9,630 nucleotides of DNA from JBAWAP01 sp049589355 (GTDB lineage: Bacteria; Chloroflexota; Anaerolineae; VGOG01): contig JBAWAP010000113.1 in the NCBI GenBank assembly GCA_049589355.1, positions 1-9,630 on the forward strand, written 5' to 3'. Every line of letters starts with the position of its first letter. The first letter of the stretch is position 1. This document shows, piece by piece, positions 1 through 7,228 of the stretch. The translations under genes were made by a program, and so were the position numbers. Under the pieces are notes generated by a model. That model made no database searches, was not told the origin of the DNA, and was given only the letters and a program-made list of their open reading frames with translations.

Positions 1-861
1 GTAAATCCCCGCTGCTCCAATCGCGCTGTAATCCAGGAACTTGATATCCGATTTGCATCGGTTAAAAGGAGTATCCTCCAGAGGTGAAATCGCGATATCC
101 CAGCGGAGATGGCTTGAGAACCACAACATGAAAAGGGGATATTCTGTTTCTTCTGGCCTGGGGTTAACCACGCGCACCGGCAACTCTTTCAAAGTCTGGA
201 GGGTATCTGCGCGCCCTACACCACCCACAACCTGAAACTCGATCTCGCCGCCATGGCGCTCCCATATCGTTTGAAAGACAGGCAAGATCATCATCAGATC
301 ATCATCGTGCGTCAAGGTGCCCATGTACCCAATCACTTTGCGCCTTTGTCCAAAGGGGGAATCTACTCGAGGTAGCCTTCCTCCTACTAACAAGCGTTCG
401 TCGAGCGCATGGGGTACCACCACAATGTTCGGATTGAAGCTCAGGAATCGTTCTCGAAGAGCCTGGGTGGTCACCATGACACCATCTGCCTGACGAAGGA
501 AAAACTGCACCGCCCAGCGGTGCTCTTCGGTTGGCCACGCCTTGCTCTGTGATACCAAAGGCAGTTGCCGCGCTGGGAGGTCCAGCAGATTATCGTCCAA
601 GGCATAGATCAATGGCACCCCTGCCCGGCGAACATCTTCCACCAGGCTTATAGCCAACGCCGGTGAGATATCCGGCCGCCAGAGGCGGTCCACGATCACT
701 ACATCTACCTCTTGACCATCGTACGTCAGGCCAGAGGTAACCTCCAGACTCTCGCGGAGGGTTGGGTAGATAAGCGGACGAAGCAAACGAACAAACGTAC
801 TGCCATGAGGACGCAGGTCAGCGTCATATTCATAGAGGATGTGGATTCTTCGCCGGTTCAT
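1..861 (-). CDS. GT-B glycosyltransferase, copy 1 (3' end outside the window)
   Basis: Reading back from the ATG at 861-859, the frame stays open for 287 codons to the window edge, so the C-terminus is missing. The product begins MNRRRIHILYEYDADLRPHG. It carries an ALDDNLLDLP motif near residue 87, a domain-hinge segment VVVPHALDERLL, then VIGYMGTLTHDDDL at the start of the second Rossmann domain, and DIAISPLEDTPFNRCKSDIK before the cut. These are features of retaining GT-B (GT4-like) enzymes of surface-polysaccharide clusters. The sugar donor and acceptor cannot be read from the sequence. It is a paralogue of the gene at 1751-2926. All indels between the two coding regions are multiples of three, so both look maintained. 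The start overlaps the end of the upstream methyltransferase by 32 bp, and GAGGA lies about 10 nt upstream. It lacks the two insertions present in the other copy and so probably keeps the ancestral hinge. Confidence 0.88.
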   Translation of the reverse strand, partial: MNRRRIHILYEYDADLRPHGSTFVRLLRPLIYPTLRESLEVTSGLTYDGQEVDVVIVDRLWRPDISPALAISLVEDVRRAGVPLIYALDDNLLDLPARQLPLVSQSKAWPTEEHRWAVQFFLRQADGVMVTTQALRERFLSFNPNIVVVPHALDERLLVGGRLPRVDSPFGQRRKVIGYMGTLTHDDDLMMILPVFQTIWERHGGEIEFQVVGGVGRADTLQTLKELPVRVVNPRPEETEYPLFMLWFSSHLRWDIAISPLEDTPFNRCKSDIKFLDYSAIGAAGIY

Positions 862-895
862 GAGATTTGGAATCCTCTGCATCGAAGAGGACATT
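1..895 (-). repeat. direct repeat, copy A (GT gene plus upstream gene tail)
   Basis: Matches 1988-2961 in the same orientation and runs off the left edge. Identity is patchy. Positions 8-96 are identical to 1995-2083 (89 bp without a mismatch), and other runs of 30-40 bp are perfect, while stretches between them are clearly diverged. Homology continues past the GT start codon into the last codons of the upstream gene, up to about 895. Confidence 0.9.
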
Positions 896-1711
896 TCGTA
901 ACTCTCGGATAACCATTCTGAAAGTTGTCATCTTACGTGCGCGGCCAAGTAGATATTTTCCAAAATAGGCTTTGTATGGGACCCGTTCGCCAGCGTAAGA
1001 GTGGTAAAATGCATCTTCCAGTTTCAGCGAATAGGTTGCTTGGTATGTGCTGTAGATGCGAACTAATTGGGAAGCCGAAGGAAAATGAAAACTAACAAGC
1101 GTCTCTAGTTTATATTTTGTTTGTCCTGAAAGTAAATAGGAGAAGGGCCTCGAGAGCAAAACTTCTGTGAATGCGTCACGTGGCTTCATCGGGAGGAAAT
1201 GAATGTATGGCAACAAGGTGTGCTGCTCCATCTTGTAGTATCTATTCGGAACATCCAGGAAAATTACGCCTCCTGGCCTTAAAACTCTAAACAATTCAGT
1301 TAGATATAGAGTGGGATTCTGGGTATGCTCTATTACGTGCATACTAAGAATGATATCAAAGGAGTCATTATTGTAAGGAAGTACTGAACCATCGTAAACA
1401 TCTATTTGAACGAAGTCCTCGAATCTTGTCCCCAGGAACCTCTTCCGCGCTAGATCGGCAAGACCATCACTCACTTCAATGCCATAGGCTTTTGAAGCGC
1501 CTGCTTCCATAAACGCGAATAAATCCCCTGCTGAACCACACCCGGAACTCAGGACAACACTGCCCGTAACTTCTTTGTATTGGGAAACCTCATTCGCCCA
1601 TGAGTGAAACCTGCATATGTCAAGATGACCACTTAGCATAGTCTCATAGTTAAAGTTCCCTTCAAATGGTTTCAGGTACTGTATTACAGCGTTTTTGAAC
1701 GCATCAGTCAT
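830..1711 (-). CDS. class I SAM-dependent methyltransferase, low GC
   Basis: A 293-residue protein from ATG at 1711 to TGA at 830. The Rossmann fold is clear. Motif I is VVLSSGCGSAGD (about residues 52-63). An acidic residue for the SAM ribose lies in GIEVS (77-81). DSFDIILSMHVIEH (116-129) and LRPGGVIFLDVPNRY (144-158) are typical of the Methyltransf_11/25 group. No membrane segment is seen. It probably methylates a sugar or lipid-linked glycan made by the neighbouring transferases, which is an inference from context. The gene is visibly AT-richer than its neighbours: some 60-base lines are near 30-35% GC, against about 65% in lines of the flanking GT. This suggests separate acquisition. The last 20 or so residues are unlikely to be native. 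Residues 273-282 (NVLFDAEDSK) match the end of the 987-residue protein (NALFDAADAK), and a 1-bp indel then extends the frame into the downstream GT gene. The ribosome site is weak (AGGGGATAGGT before ATG). Confidence 0.9.
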   Translation of the reverse strand: MTDAFKNAVIQYLKPFEGNFNYETMLSGHLDICRFHSWANEVSQYKEVTGSVVLSSGCGSAGDLFAFMEAGASKAYGIEVSDGLADLARKRFLGTRFEDFVQIDVYDGSVLPYNNDSFDIILSMHVIEHTQNPTLYLTELFRVLRPGGVIFLDVPNRYYKMEQHTLLPYIHFLPMKPRDAFTEVLLSRPFSYLLSGQTKYKLETLVSFHFPSASQLVRIYSTYQATYSLKLEDAFYHSYAGERVPYKAYFGKYLLGRARKMTTFRMVIRELRNVLFDAEDSKSHEPAKNPHPL

Positions 1712-1750
1712 GGCAACTACCTATCCCCTGCCATCGCATCGGCAACCAAC

Positions 1751-2926
1751 TTATGCGCTGTACCTGCTGTCTAACAGGTTTTCGAACGCCTCCAGCCAAT
1801 TGTGGGCACAGCAAGCCAGGATGCGCTCTGCGTAAAGGTATCGGGTGGCATTTTGAGCCATCTGCGTTCTGAGGCAGTCGTCAGAAAGCAACGCCTCCAA
1901 TGCTTCTACCCACGCACCGACATCGTTTTCAGCCAGCCACCCTGTTTCCAGATGGCGCACGCTTGACTCGTAAGCAGGGGCCTGGCTGTAGATTCCCGCT
2001 GCTCCAATCGCGCTGTAATCCAGGAACTTGATATCCGATTTGCATCGGTTAAAAGGAGTATCCTCCAGAGGTGAAATCGCGATGTCCCAACGGAGATGGC
2101 TTGAAAACCACGACATAAACGAAGGATATTCACTCTGCTTTGGTCTGAACCGGACCGTACGCACGGGCAATCCTTTCAAGGCCCGGAGGGTGTCTGCGCG
2201 CCCGACAACCCCCACCATCTGGAACTCAATCTCCTCACGGTGACGCTGCCATACCGTGCGCAATGCTGGCAAAATCATCATCAAGTCATCGTCGTGTGTT
2301 AGAGTGCCCATATATCCTATCACTTTTCGCTTAGCATGGGCGGGATGGGCTATGTTCAGTGCGTACGCTAAAAGTACGTTGACATACCCAATCACTTTTC
2401 TTCCCTTCGACAGGCTCAGGACACCGCTTGGCGTGGAGTGTGATCTGCCTTCGGGAAGCCCCCTACCAGATAGCAGGCGTTCGTCAAGGGCATGGGGTAC
2501 AACCACGATGTTCGGATTGAAGCTCAGGAATCGTTCTCGAAGGGCCTGAGTTGGCACCATGACACCATCTGCCTGACGAAGGAAAAACTGCACCACCCAG
2601 CGGTGTTCTTCAGTGGGTCGCCAGTCCTTGCCTTCTGCTGGGAGATCCAGGAAATCATCATCCAAGGCGTAGATCAATTGCCCCCCTGCCCGGCGAACAT
2701 CCTCCACCAGGCTTACGGCCAATGCCGGTGAGATATCCGGCCGCCAGAGGCGATCCACGATCACTGCATCTACATCTTGACCATCGTACCTCAGGCCAGA
2801 GGTAACCTCCAGACTCCCACAGAGGGCGGGGTGTGTCAGCGGTCGGAGCAGACGAATATACGCGCTGCCAAAAGGTCGCAGATCGGTGCCATGTTCATAG
2901 AGGATATGGATTCTTCGTCGGTTCAT
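1751..2926 (-). CDS. GT-B glycosyltransferase, copy 2, with two in-frame insertions
   Basis: A 391-residue protein, ATG at 2926, TAA at 1751. Motifs parallel copy 1: ALDDDFLDLP (about 87-96), VVVPHALDERLL (141-152), VIGYMGTLTHDDDL (202-215) opening the second Rossmann domain, and DIAISPLEDTPFNRCKSDIK (281-300) followed by FLDYSAIGAAGIY. The C-terminal helix region (about 330-390) is complete here. It is GT4-like, probably adding a sugar to a carrier-linked surface glycan; specificity is unknown. The start codon overlaps the upstream stop as ATGA, which indicates translational coupling. Between residues 152 and 202 it carries about 32 more residues than copy 1. One block includes VLSLSKG, the translation of a REP-like repeat. 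The other repeats the hinge strand, so RKVIGY occurs twice (176-181 and 200-205). The extra residues fall in the inter-domain linker, where a loop might be tolerated, but an effect on activity cannot be excluded. Confidence 0.9.
   Translation of the reverse strand: MNRRRIHILYEHGTDLRPFGSAYIRLLRPLTHPALCGSLEVTSGLRYDGQDVDAVIVDRLWRPDISPALAVSLVEDVRRAGGQLIYALDDDFLDLPAEGKDWRPTEEHRWVVQFFLRQADGVMVPTQALRERFLSFNPNIVVVPHALDERLLSGRGLPEGRSHSTPSGVLSLSKGRKVIGYVNVLLAYALNIAHPAHAKRKVIGYMGTLTHDDDLMMILPALRTVWQRHREEIEFQMVGVVGRADTLRALKGLPVRTVRFRPKQSEYPSFMSWFSSHLRWDIAISPLEDTPFNRCKSDIKFLDYSAIGAAGIYSQAPAYESSVRHLETGWLAENDVGAWVEALEALLSDDCLRTQMAQNATRYLYAERILACCAHNWLEAFENLLDSRYSA
2310..2400. repeat. 72-bp insertion bounded by 19-bp imperfect direct repeats
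   Basis: 2310-2328 and 2382-2400 match at 16 of 19 positions (both end ATCACTTTTC) and are offset by 72 bp. Copy A has one such unit only. The roughly 53 bp between them include CGTAC-7 nt-GTACG, a small hairpin. The insertion adds 24 codons in frame. It could be a tandem duplication later filled, or a small element with a long target duplication. Confidence 0.75.
2405..2423. repeat. REP-like dispersed repeat inside a coding region
   Basis: CTTCGACAGGCTCAGGACA is a core I recognise from memory as a short dispersed repeat found in many copies in several bacterial genomes, including Chloroflexota, usually as CTTCGACAAGCTCAGGACA. On the coding strand it is read as VLSLSKG, a signature of such insertions in proteins. 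It adds about 8 codons relative to the paralogue. It is the only copy I see in the window. Confidence 0.65.
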
Positions 2927-5886
2927 GGCGCTTTGGCATCCGCTGCATCGAAGAGGGCATTCAGAATGTTAAAAGCGGGACGCTCGGGGAAGAAGTTGGG
3001 TATCTCAACAAGCGCATTTCTTTGAAGGCGGGAGCGAAGATGGTGATCCTCGATCAGGCACTGCAGAGCGCGCCAACACGCCTCGCGAGAAGAGGTATCC
3101 ACCACCAGACTGTTCTCCTCGTGCCGGGCAAAACTGATGGCCCCTCCTCGTTCAGGGACAATGACGGCGGCCCCGCAGGCCATGGCTTCCAATGCGGTCA
3201 GCCCCATCGCTTGATGGGAGGAAAAATCCACGAAAATATCAACCTCGTTCAGAAGGTGAGCGACCTGTTTCTGAGTGAGCTCGCCAGCAAAGCTCCAGGC
3301 AAAGTCGCGTGGTAGTTCAGCAAATCCTGGATCGCCCAGTGAAGTCCCAAAAACCACGATCTCTACACGGCCACCATAGCGCCGGGACGCCTGTCGCAGG
3401 AGTTCCATTGTGAGTTTTGGTCCGCGGTAGGGGGTAGTAGTGCGAATCATGGCTGCAATCCTGATGGGACGGTCCGGCCACTCCGGCCCAGACTGTGGGC
3501 AGGGCCGAAACAGATCAATATTCACAGTGGGACCCACCACGGTGCACTCCACACCAATCTGTTCCCTCACCTCCTGGCGTGTCCATTCCGTCTTAGTTAA
3601 CCGCACTAAATCGGGGAAAAGTGTGTAGGAAGCCCAGGCTCTCTGGAAATCCTCCGTCTCGGGTGCATACATGTAAGGTTCAAAACCCTGAACATAATAT
3701 CCTCGGATCAGACGACCATTTTTACGAATTACGTGGCATAGCCATTCCACAGTGAAGTTCACTGTCGCAATCACTGCGTCATACCCGCCGGCCAGGGTAA
3801 CAAGGTGCTCTTTCTCCCCATAAAGCACTGGTATCCCAAGCCTCGGGTAACCACGCTCAAAACCGTGGCGGTTGGCCTCCAGGTTGAAAATTCTCACATC
3901 CACGCCCATTTTACGCATCGCCATCGCCTCGGTGATGACCACATTACCTCCACCTCCGGGGGCAGCGAGCGGCAAGACAAAAAGCACGCGCCGCCCCACG
4001 AACTTAGCCCGCCCCTTATCAATCCATGTCTGCCGGGCAATCATCACTCGACTTCTCGCGCGAATGCCTTCCAAAACTCGGCCCCGCTCACAAATAGCAA
4101 CCCCTTCGCTTATGATCTGCTGCCCATGCTTTTTGGCCAGAAGGATACCAGCCCGCTTAGTCAGACGCTTCCGAGCGGCATTGGAGTAACTACGGGACTG
4201 CGCATGATAGACGTATGCGTCGTCAGCAAGGGCAAGCAGCCATCCCGCTTTACGAGCTCTAAGAGCATAATCATCCTCTTCACCATATCCCGCCCCGAAG
4301 GTCTCATCATCGAAGTAGCCAATCTCTGTAATCACTTCCCGTCGAATGAGCAAACAAAAGCCATTCAAAAAGGGCATTGGGGGGTACAGACGCGCCGAGT
4401 ATCGTGCTACTAACTGTGCCATCGCTTCTATCGTCATCCCCGCTGGCAACGGGTTAGCAGGCCAATCGCCCTGGAACTCTATTTCAGGAATGGATTGCCA
4501 CGAGGCTGTGTTCGAGAGAGGCCCAACGAGTCCAATTCGAGGATCGGACTCAGCGCAAGCGATGAGGCGGTCCAACCACTCTGGTGTAACGACGGTGTCG
4601 CTGTTCAGGAGAACTACGTAATCCGCTGAGGATCGCCGCAGGCCCTGATTCGCTGCCCTGGTATACCCTTTTGCTTCTTCGTTTCTCAGCAAGACCGCTC
4701 CTTGTGACTTGGCGAATTCAGAGAGATAGTCGCGGGTCTCTGACTCGCTGCCGTCATCCACCAAGATCAGAGAATAGGGTTGATTCGTGTGGCGCACTAT
4801 TGCTTCCAGGCAACGCTGTACATCAGATAGAGCATTGTGCACACATACGATGATGTCCACGCTCGCCTGATGAGCCTGCACGGGAGGACGCTCTTCGATT
4901 GGATCAATCCGGACCATCTGCCCCCGAGACCTGGGGTTAACGAACAATCGTGCTTTCCACAACAACACCCTTATCTGCCAGGAAATCCCCTGCCCGATAA
5001 GGCGCATCAGTCCAATGAACGCCCCTAGATTCCGCAGTTGCAATGCACGGAACACAGCATCCAGCAACTGCTCCCTCCTGCTGCCAGGTGGAGCAACGCG
5101 GGCTCGCCAATGCTGCAGTCTCTGCAGAAGTGCCCACCCAATGCTACTTTCAAGATGCGCCCAGCGCGTTTCCCAATCACTCACCTGTGCGGTCAGTGCC
5201 TGTACTGCCTGCTCTTTCTCCGCCAATTCGTTGCGTTGCTCAATGCTCAGTTCGCGGCGTGCCTGATTTTCCTGCAGCAACCGCCAGAAACGACGTTCGT
5301 AGGCAGCAACCACCCGTGCCACAGGTTCGCTCGTTTTTCGAAAGCGCACTGTCCAGGGCGTGATGAACGAAGCATCGAAATCCACATCACGGAAAAAGCC
5401 ATGGCGCGCAAACAGTTCGGCCCAATATTCTGGTGATTGAACGTTAACGTGGGTTGCCTCTTTATAATCCAGCGGCGTGGAGGAGAACAACACATCGTCG
5501 CTATGCCGACAGAGATTCTCAACGGCTTGCTCTGCTTCACGGTGTGGCAGGTGTTCTAAGACCTCAATACAAACAATCAGGTCGTACTTCTGAGGAAAAG
5601 TATCGGTCACGGACCCTACCCAACAATGTGGCTGAATATCTGGGTGTATATTTTGAATGGCATACTCCGAAATATCCACCCCAAACGCTTCCGCTCCTCG
5701 CTGACGCAGGGCTTCCACCAGGAATCCCATAGCACAACCAACGTCTAAAACTGTGGAGGGCCGAATATCCCTCATAATGCAATCGGCAACTGAACCAAAA
5801 AAACGTAACCATTCCTCATCACGCTGGTATGGTCGTCCACAGCCAGTAGCAAAATAGTAGGCATCATATAAATCTGTATCGCTCAC
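2923..5886 (-). CDS. multidomain methyltransferase / coiled coil / GT2 / GT4 protein
   Basis: 987 residues. The start is GTG at 5886, fixed by an in-frame stop 12 nt upstream and by GGAGGA 5 nt before it; the next Met is residue 38. Residues 1-190 are a SAM methyltransferase: VLDVGCAMGF at 46-55, acidic D71 in VDIS, EVLEHL at 108-113. Residues about 195-245 are charged and heptad-like (coiled coil). A linker with SSIGWALLQRL and APPGSRR (247-271) follows, a type common in polysaccharide methyltransferase/GT proteins. Residues 343-565 are a GT2 GT-A domain: VDIIVCVHN, VDDGS (376-380), LLNSDT (426-431), GEEDDYALRARKAGW (535-549). Residues 632-975 are a GT4 GT-B domain: FVLPLAAPGGGGNVV (636-650), YVQGFEPYMY (731-740), EAMACGAAVIVPERGG (900-915); the VQxFEP stretch recalls WsaF-like rhamnosyltransferases. 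One polypeptide could thus add two sugars and a methyl group during glycan assembly at the inner membrane face. It has no membrane segment of its own. Its stop overlaps the next start by 4 bp. Confidence 0.92.
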   Translation of the reverse strand: MSDTDLYDAYYFATGCGRPYQRDEEWLRFFGSVADCIMRDIRPSTVLDVGCAMGFLVEALRQRGAEAFGVDISEYAIQNIHPDIQPHCWVGSVTDTFPQKYDLIVCIEVLEHLPHREAEQAVENLCRHSDDVLFSSTPLDYKEATHVNVQSPEYWAELFARHGFFRDVDFDASFITPWTVRFRKTSEPVARVVAAYERRFWRLLQENQARRELSIEQRNELAEKEQAVQALTAQVSDWETRWAHLESSIGWALLQRLQHWRARVAPPGSRREQLLDAVFRALQLRNLGAFIGLMRLIGQGISWQIRVLLWKARLFVNPRSRGQMVRIDPIEERPPVQAHQASVDIIVCVHNALSDVQRCLEAIVRHTNQPYSLILVDDGSESETRDYLSEFAKSQGAVLLRNEEAKGYTRAANQGLRRSSADYVVLLNSDTVVTPEWLDRLIACAESDPRIGLVGPLSNTASWQSIPEIEFQGDWPANPLPAGMTIEAMAQLVARYSARLYPPMPFLNGFCLLIRREVITEIGYFDDETFGAGYGEEDDYALRARKAGWLLALADDAYVYHAQSRSYSNAARKRLTKRAGILLAKKHGQQIISEGVAICERGRVLEGIRARSRVMIARQTWIDKGRAKFVGRRVLFVLPLAAPGGGGNVVITEAMAMRKMGVDVRIFNLEANRHGFERGYPRLGIPVLYGEKEHLVTLAGGYDAVIATVNFTVEWLCHVIRKNGRLIRGYYVQGFEPYMYAPETEDFQRAWASYTLFPDLVRLTKTEWTRQEVREQIGVECTVVGPTVNIDLFRPCPQSGPEWPDRPIRIAAMIRTTTPYRGPKLTMELLRQASRRYGGRVEIVVFGTSLGDPGFAELPRDFAWSFAGELTQKQVAHLLNEVDIFVDFSSHQAMGLTALEAMACGAAVIVPERGGAISFARHEENSLVVDTSSREACWRALQCLIEDHHLRSRLQRNALVEIPNFFPERPAFNILNALFDAADAKAP

Positions 5887-5891
5887 AAGCT

Positions 5892-5897
5892 TCCTCC
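5892..5897 (-). promoter_or_regulatory. strong Shine-Dalgarno before a GTG start
   Basis: GGAGGA on the minus strand lies 5 nt upstream of GTG at 5886 and within the 12-bp gap after the exporter ATPase stop. An in-frame TGA just upstream excludes a longer start, so this site decides the start of the 987-residue protein. Confidence 0.85.
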
Positions 5898-5898
5898 A

Positions 5899-7125
5899 TC
5901 AATCGCCTGGCCTCAATCGCCACTCGCAGGGTATATAGATCATACCATGCCGCTCTTTCACTGCGCCCCATTGGACGATGAAGCTGTGCATGCGGTGCTG
6001 ATGGTCGTAGGCGTAGAGGCAATCCTGATCGTAGACGACCGCCGAGAGTTCATAGGTGCCCTCCAACAGGGGCAACGTGTCCACGATGTAGTCAATCTCC
6101 CCTGTCCCCTCCACCGATTCCACCATGTAGTCGGAGAACTTGGTGTTGGGGCCGGTGATGTGAACGCCATCGCTGCCGTAGATGGCCACCCCAAAGACGG
6201 GCTGCTTCACTTCGGTGTGAGCATGATACCTCAACCTGACCACCATCCTCTCCCCCGTCTTGAAAGCGCGACGCTCCCTCCCCAGAGCATCGAGGAACCT
6301 CACATCGGTGATCTCTACCTCCCCGCTCCCCCAGCGATTCTCATTATCCCCTATCCGCCGCTCCCGACTTAACCGCGCTTCTGTAACATCGGCTACGTTG
6401 TTCAGGTAACTATCAATGACCCTATCAGTCGTCCCTCCCTCTTGGATCACTCCGTTCTCCAGCCAAATGGCCGCATTGCACAAGTTTCGCGCCGCCTCCA
6501 GGTCGTGAGAGACAAAGAGGATGGTCACCCCCTGGCTCTTGAGCTCGCCGATCTTGCCCAGGCATTTGTTTTGAAATGCCTGATCGCCTACCGCCAGGAT
6601 CTCGTCAATGAGCAAGATGTCGGGATCCACGTGGATGGCTACCGCGAAGCCCAAACGCATGTGCATGCCAGAGGAGTAGTGTTTAATCGGCACGTCAATG
6701 AACTTCTCCAACTCCGAGAACTCGACGATACTGTCGAACTTGGCCCGCATCTCCTTCCTGCTGAAACCAAGGAGGGAGCCGTTGAGATAGACGTTCTCAC
6801 GGCCCGTGAGGTCAGGATGAAAGCCAGTTCCCAGCTCGATCAAAGCCGATGCCCGGCCCTGGACGTCTATCCGACCAGAAGTTGGCTCCAGGATACGAGT
6901 GATGAGTTTGAGAACGGTGCTCTTCCCTGAGCCATTGGGCCCGATGATCCCCAGGGTCTTGCCGCGCTCCACGGCGAAGCTGACGTCTTTTAAGGCCCAC
7001 AATTCCTCCCGTGAGTTACCCCGACCCTGGAGGAAAGCTAGCGCTGCCTCTTGAAAGGAGCGCCTCCGTTCGTGGCGAAGGGTGAACTTCTTGGAAACAT
7101 TATCGAACCTGACGGTTGCAGCCAC
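5899..7125 (-). CDS. wzt: polysaccharide ABC-2 exporter ATPase with C-terminal Wzt-like domain
   Basis: 408 residues; GTG at 7125 is the only start that fits, since the family begins with a strand like ATVRFDNVSKKF and the next Met is far inside. The nucleotide-binding domain covers about 1-245: Walker A GPNGSGKST (62-70), signature SSGMHMRLG (151-159) in the divergent form usual for O-antigen/teichoic exporters, Walker B ILLIDEILAVGD (170-181) and H-loop SHD (206-208). Residues about 265-405 form a beta-rich extension like the C-terminal domain of Wzt. In E. coli O8/O9a this domain binds the methylated or phosphorylated non-reducing end of the polymer and licenses its export. The extension is what points to Wzt rather than to TagH or KpsT alone. 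Methyltransferases encoded just downstream fit such a terminal-mark mechanism. The cognate permease is not adjacent: the upstream gene is a PLP enzyme. A ribosome site (GAGGAT) lies about 8-10 nt before GTG. Confidence 0.92.
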   Translation of the reverse strand: MAATVRFDNVSKKFTLRHERRRSFQEAALAFLQGRGNSREELWALKDVSFAVERGKTLGIIGPNGSGKSTVLKLITRILEPTSGRIDVQGRASALIELGTGFHPDLTGRENVYLNGSLLGFSRKEMRAKFDSIVEFSELEKFIDVPIKHYSSGMHMRLGFAVAIHVDPDILLIDEILAVGDQAFQNKCLGKIGELKSQGVTILFVSHDLEAARNLCNAAIWLENGVIQEGGTTDRVIDSYLNNVADVTEARLSRERRIGDNENRWGSGEVEITDVRFLDALGRERRAFKTGERMVVRLRYHAHTEVKQPVFGVAIYGSDGVHITGPNTKFSDYMVESVEGTGEIDYIVDTLPLLEGTYELSAVVYDQDCLYAYDHQHRMHSFIVQWGAVKERHGMIYIPCEWRLRPGD

Positions 7126-7228
7126 CGGTACCCATCCTCAATCTCAAATACCAAATACCTGCCCCCTGGCGACGAGGAGAATAGCTTACCACAATTATCT
7201 CCATCGCGCAACAACGTTACCCGCCAAT
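7126..7228 (-). promoter_or_regulatory. 103-bp spacer before the polysaccharide cluster; weak promoter candidate
   Basis: On the minus strand this gap reads TTGCGC, 17 bases, then TAAGCT, with TG one base before the latter (extended -10 style). Each hexamer matches the sigma-70 consensus at only three of six positions, so it is a weak call. I see no hairpin followed by a T run to stop transcription from the PLP enzyme gene. Either read-through from that gene or a promoter here could drive the cluster. Confidence 0.25.

Larger units (their letters stand above)
1988..2961 (-). repeat. direct repeat, copy B
   Basis: The partner of 1-895. It is longer because of 72-bp and 24-bp insertions near 2329-2424; copy A instead has 18 bp more near 540-570. 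The right end is at about 2961 (GCATCGAAGAG followed by GCATT), just inside the 3' end of the 987-residue protein gene. Confidence 0.9.

Noticed and set aside
41..2243. Two similar plus-strand reading frames (41-235 and 2028-2243), both starting MISDLHRLKGVSSRGEIA
   Set aside because: They are antisense shadows of the duplicated glycosyltransferase genes. Their similarity simply reflects the DNA repeat, and the sense frames carry recognisable domains.
3805..4413. 202-codon plus-strand reading frame
   Set aside because: It lies opposite the GT2 and GT4 region of the 987-residue protein, whose motifs fix the minus strand as coding; the antisense product has no recognisable motif.
5038..5436. 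Three overlapping plus-strand frames near 5015-5436
   Set aside because: They are opposite the coiled-coil and linker region of the 987-residue protein; the sense frame continues unbroken and carries the linker motif.
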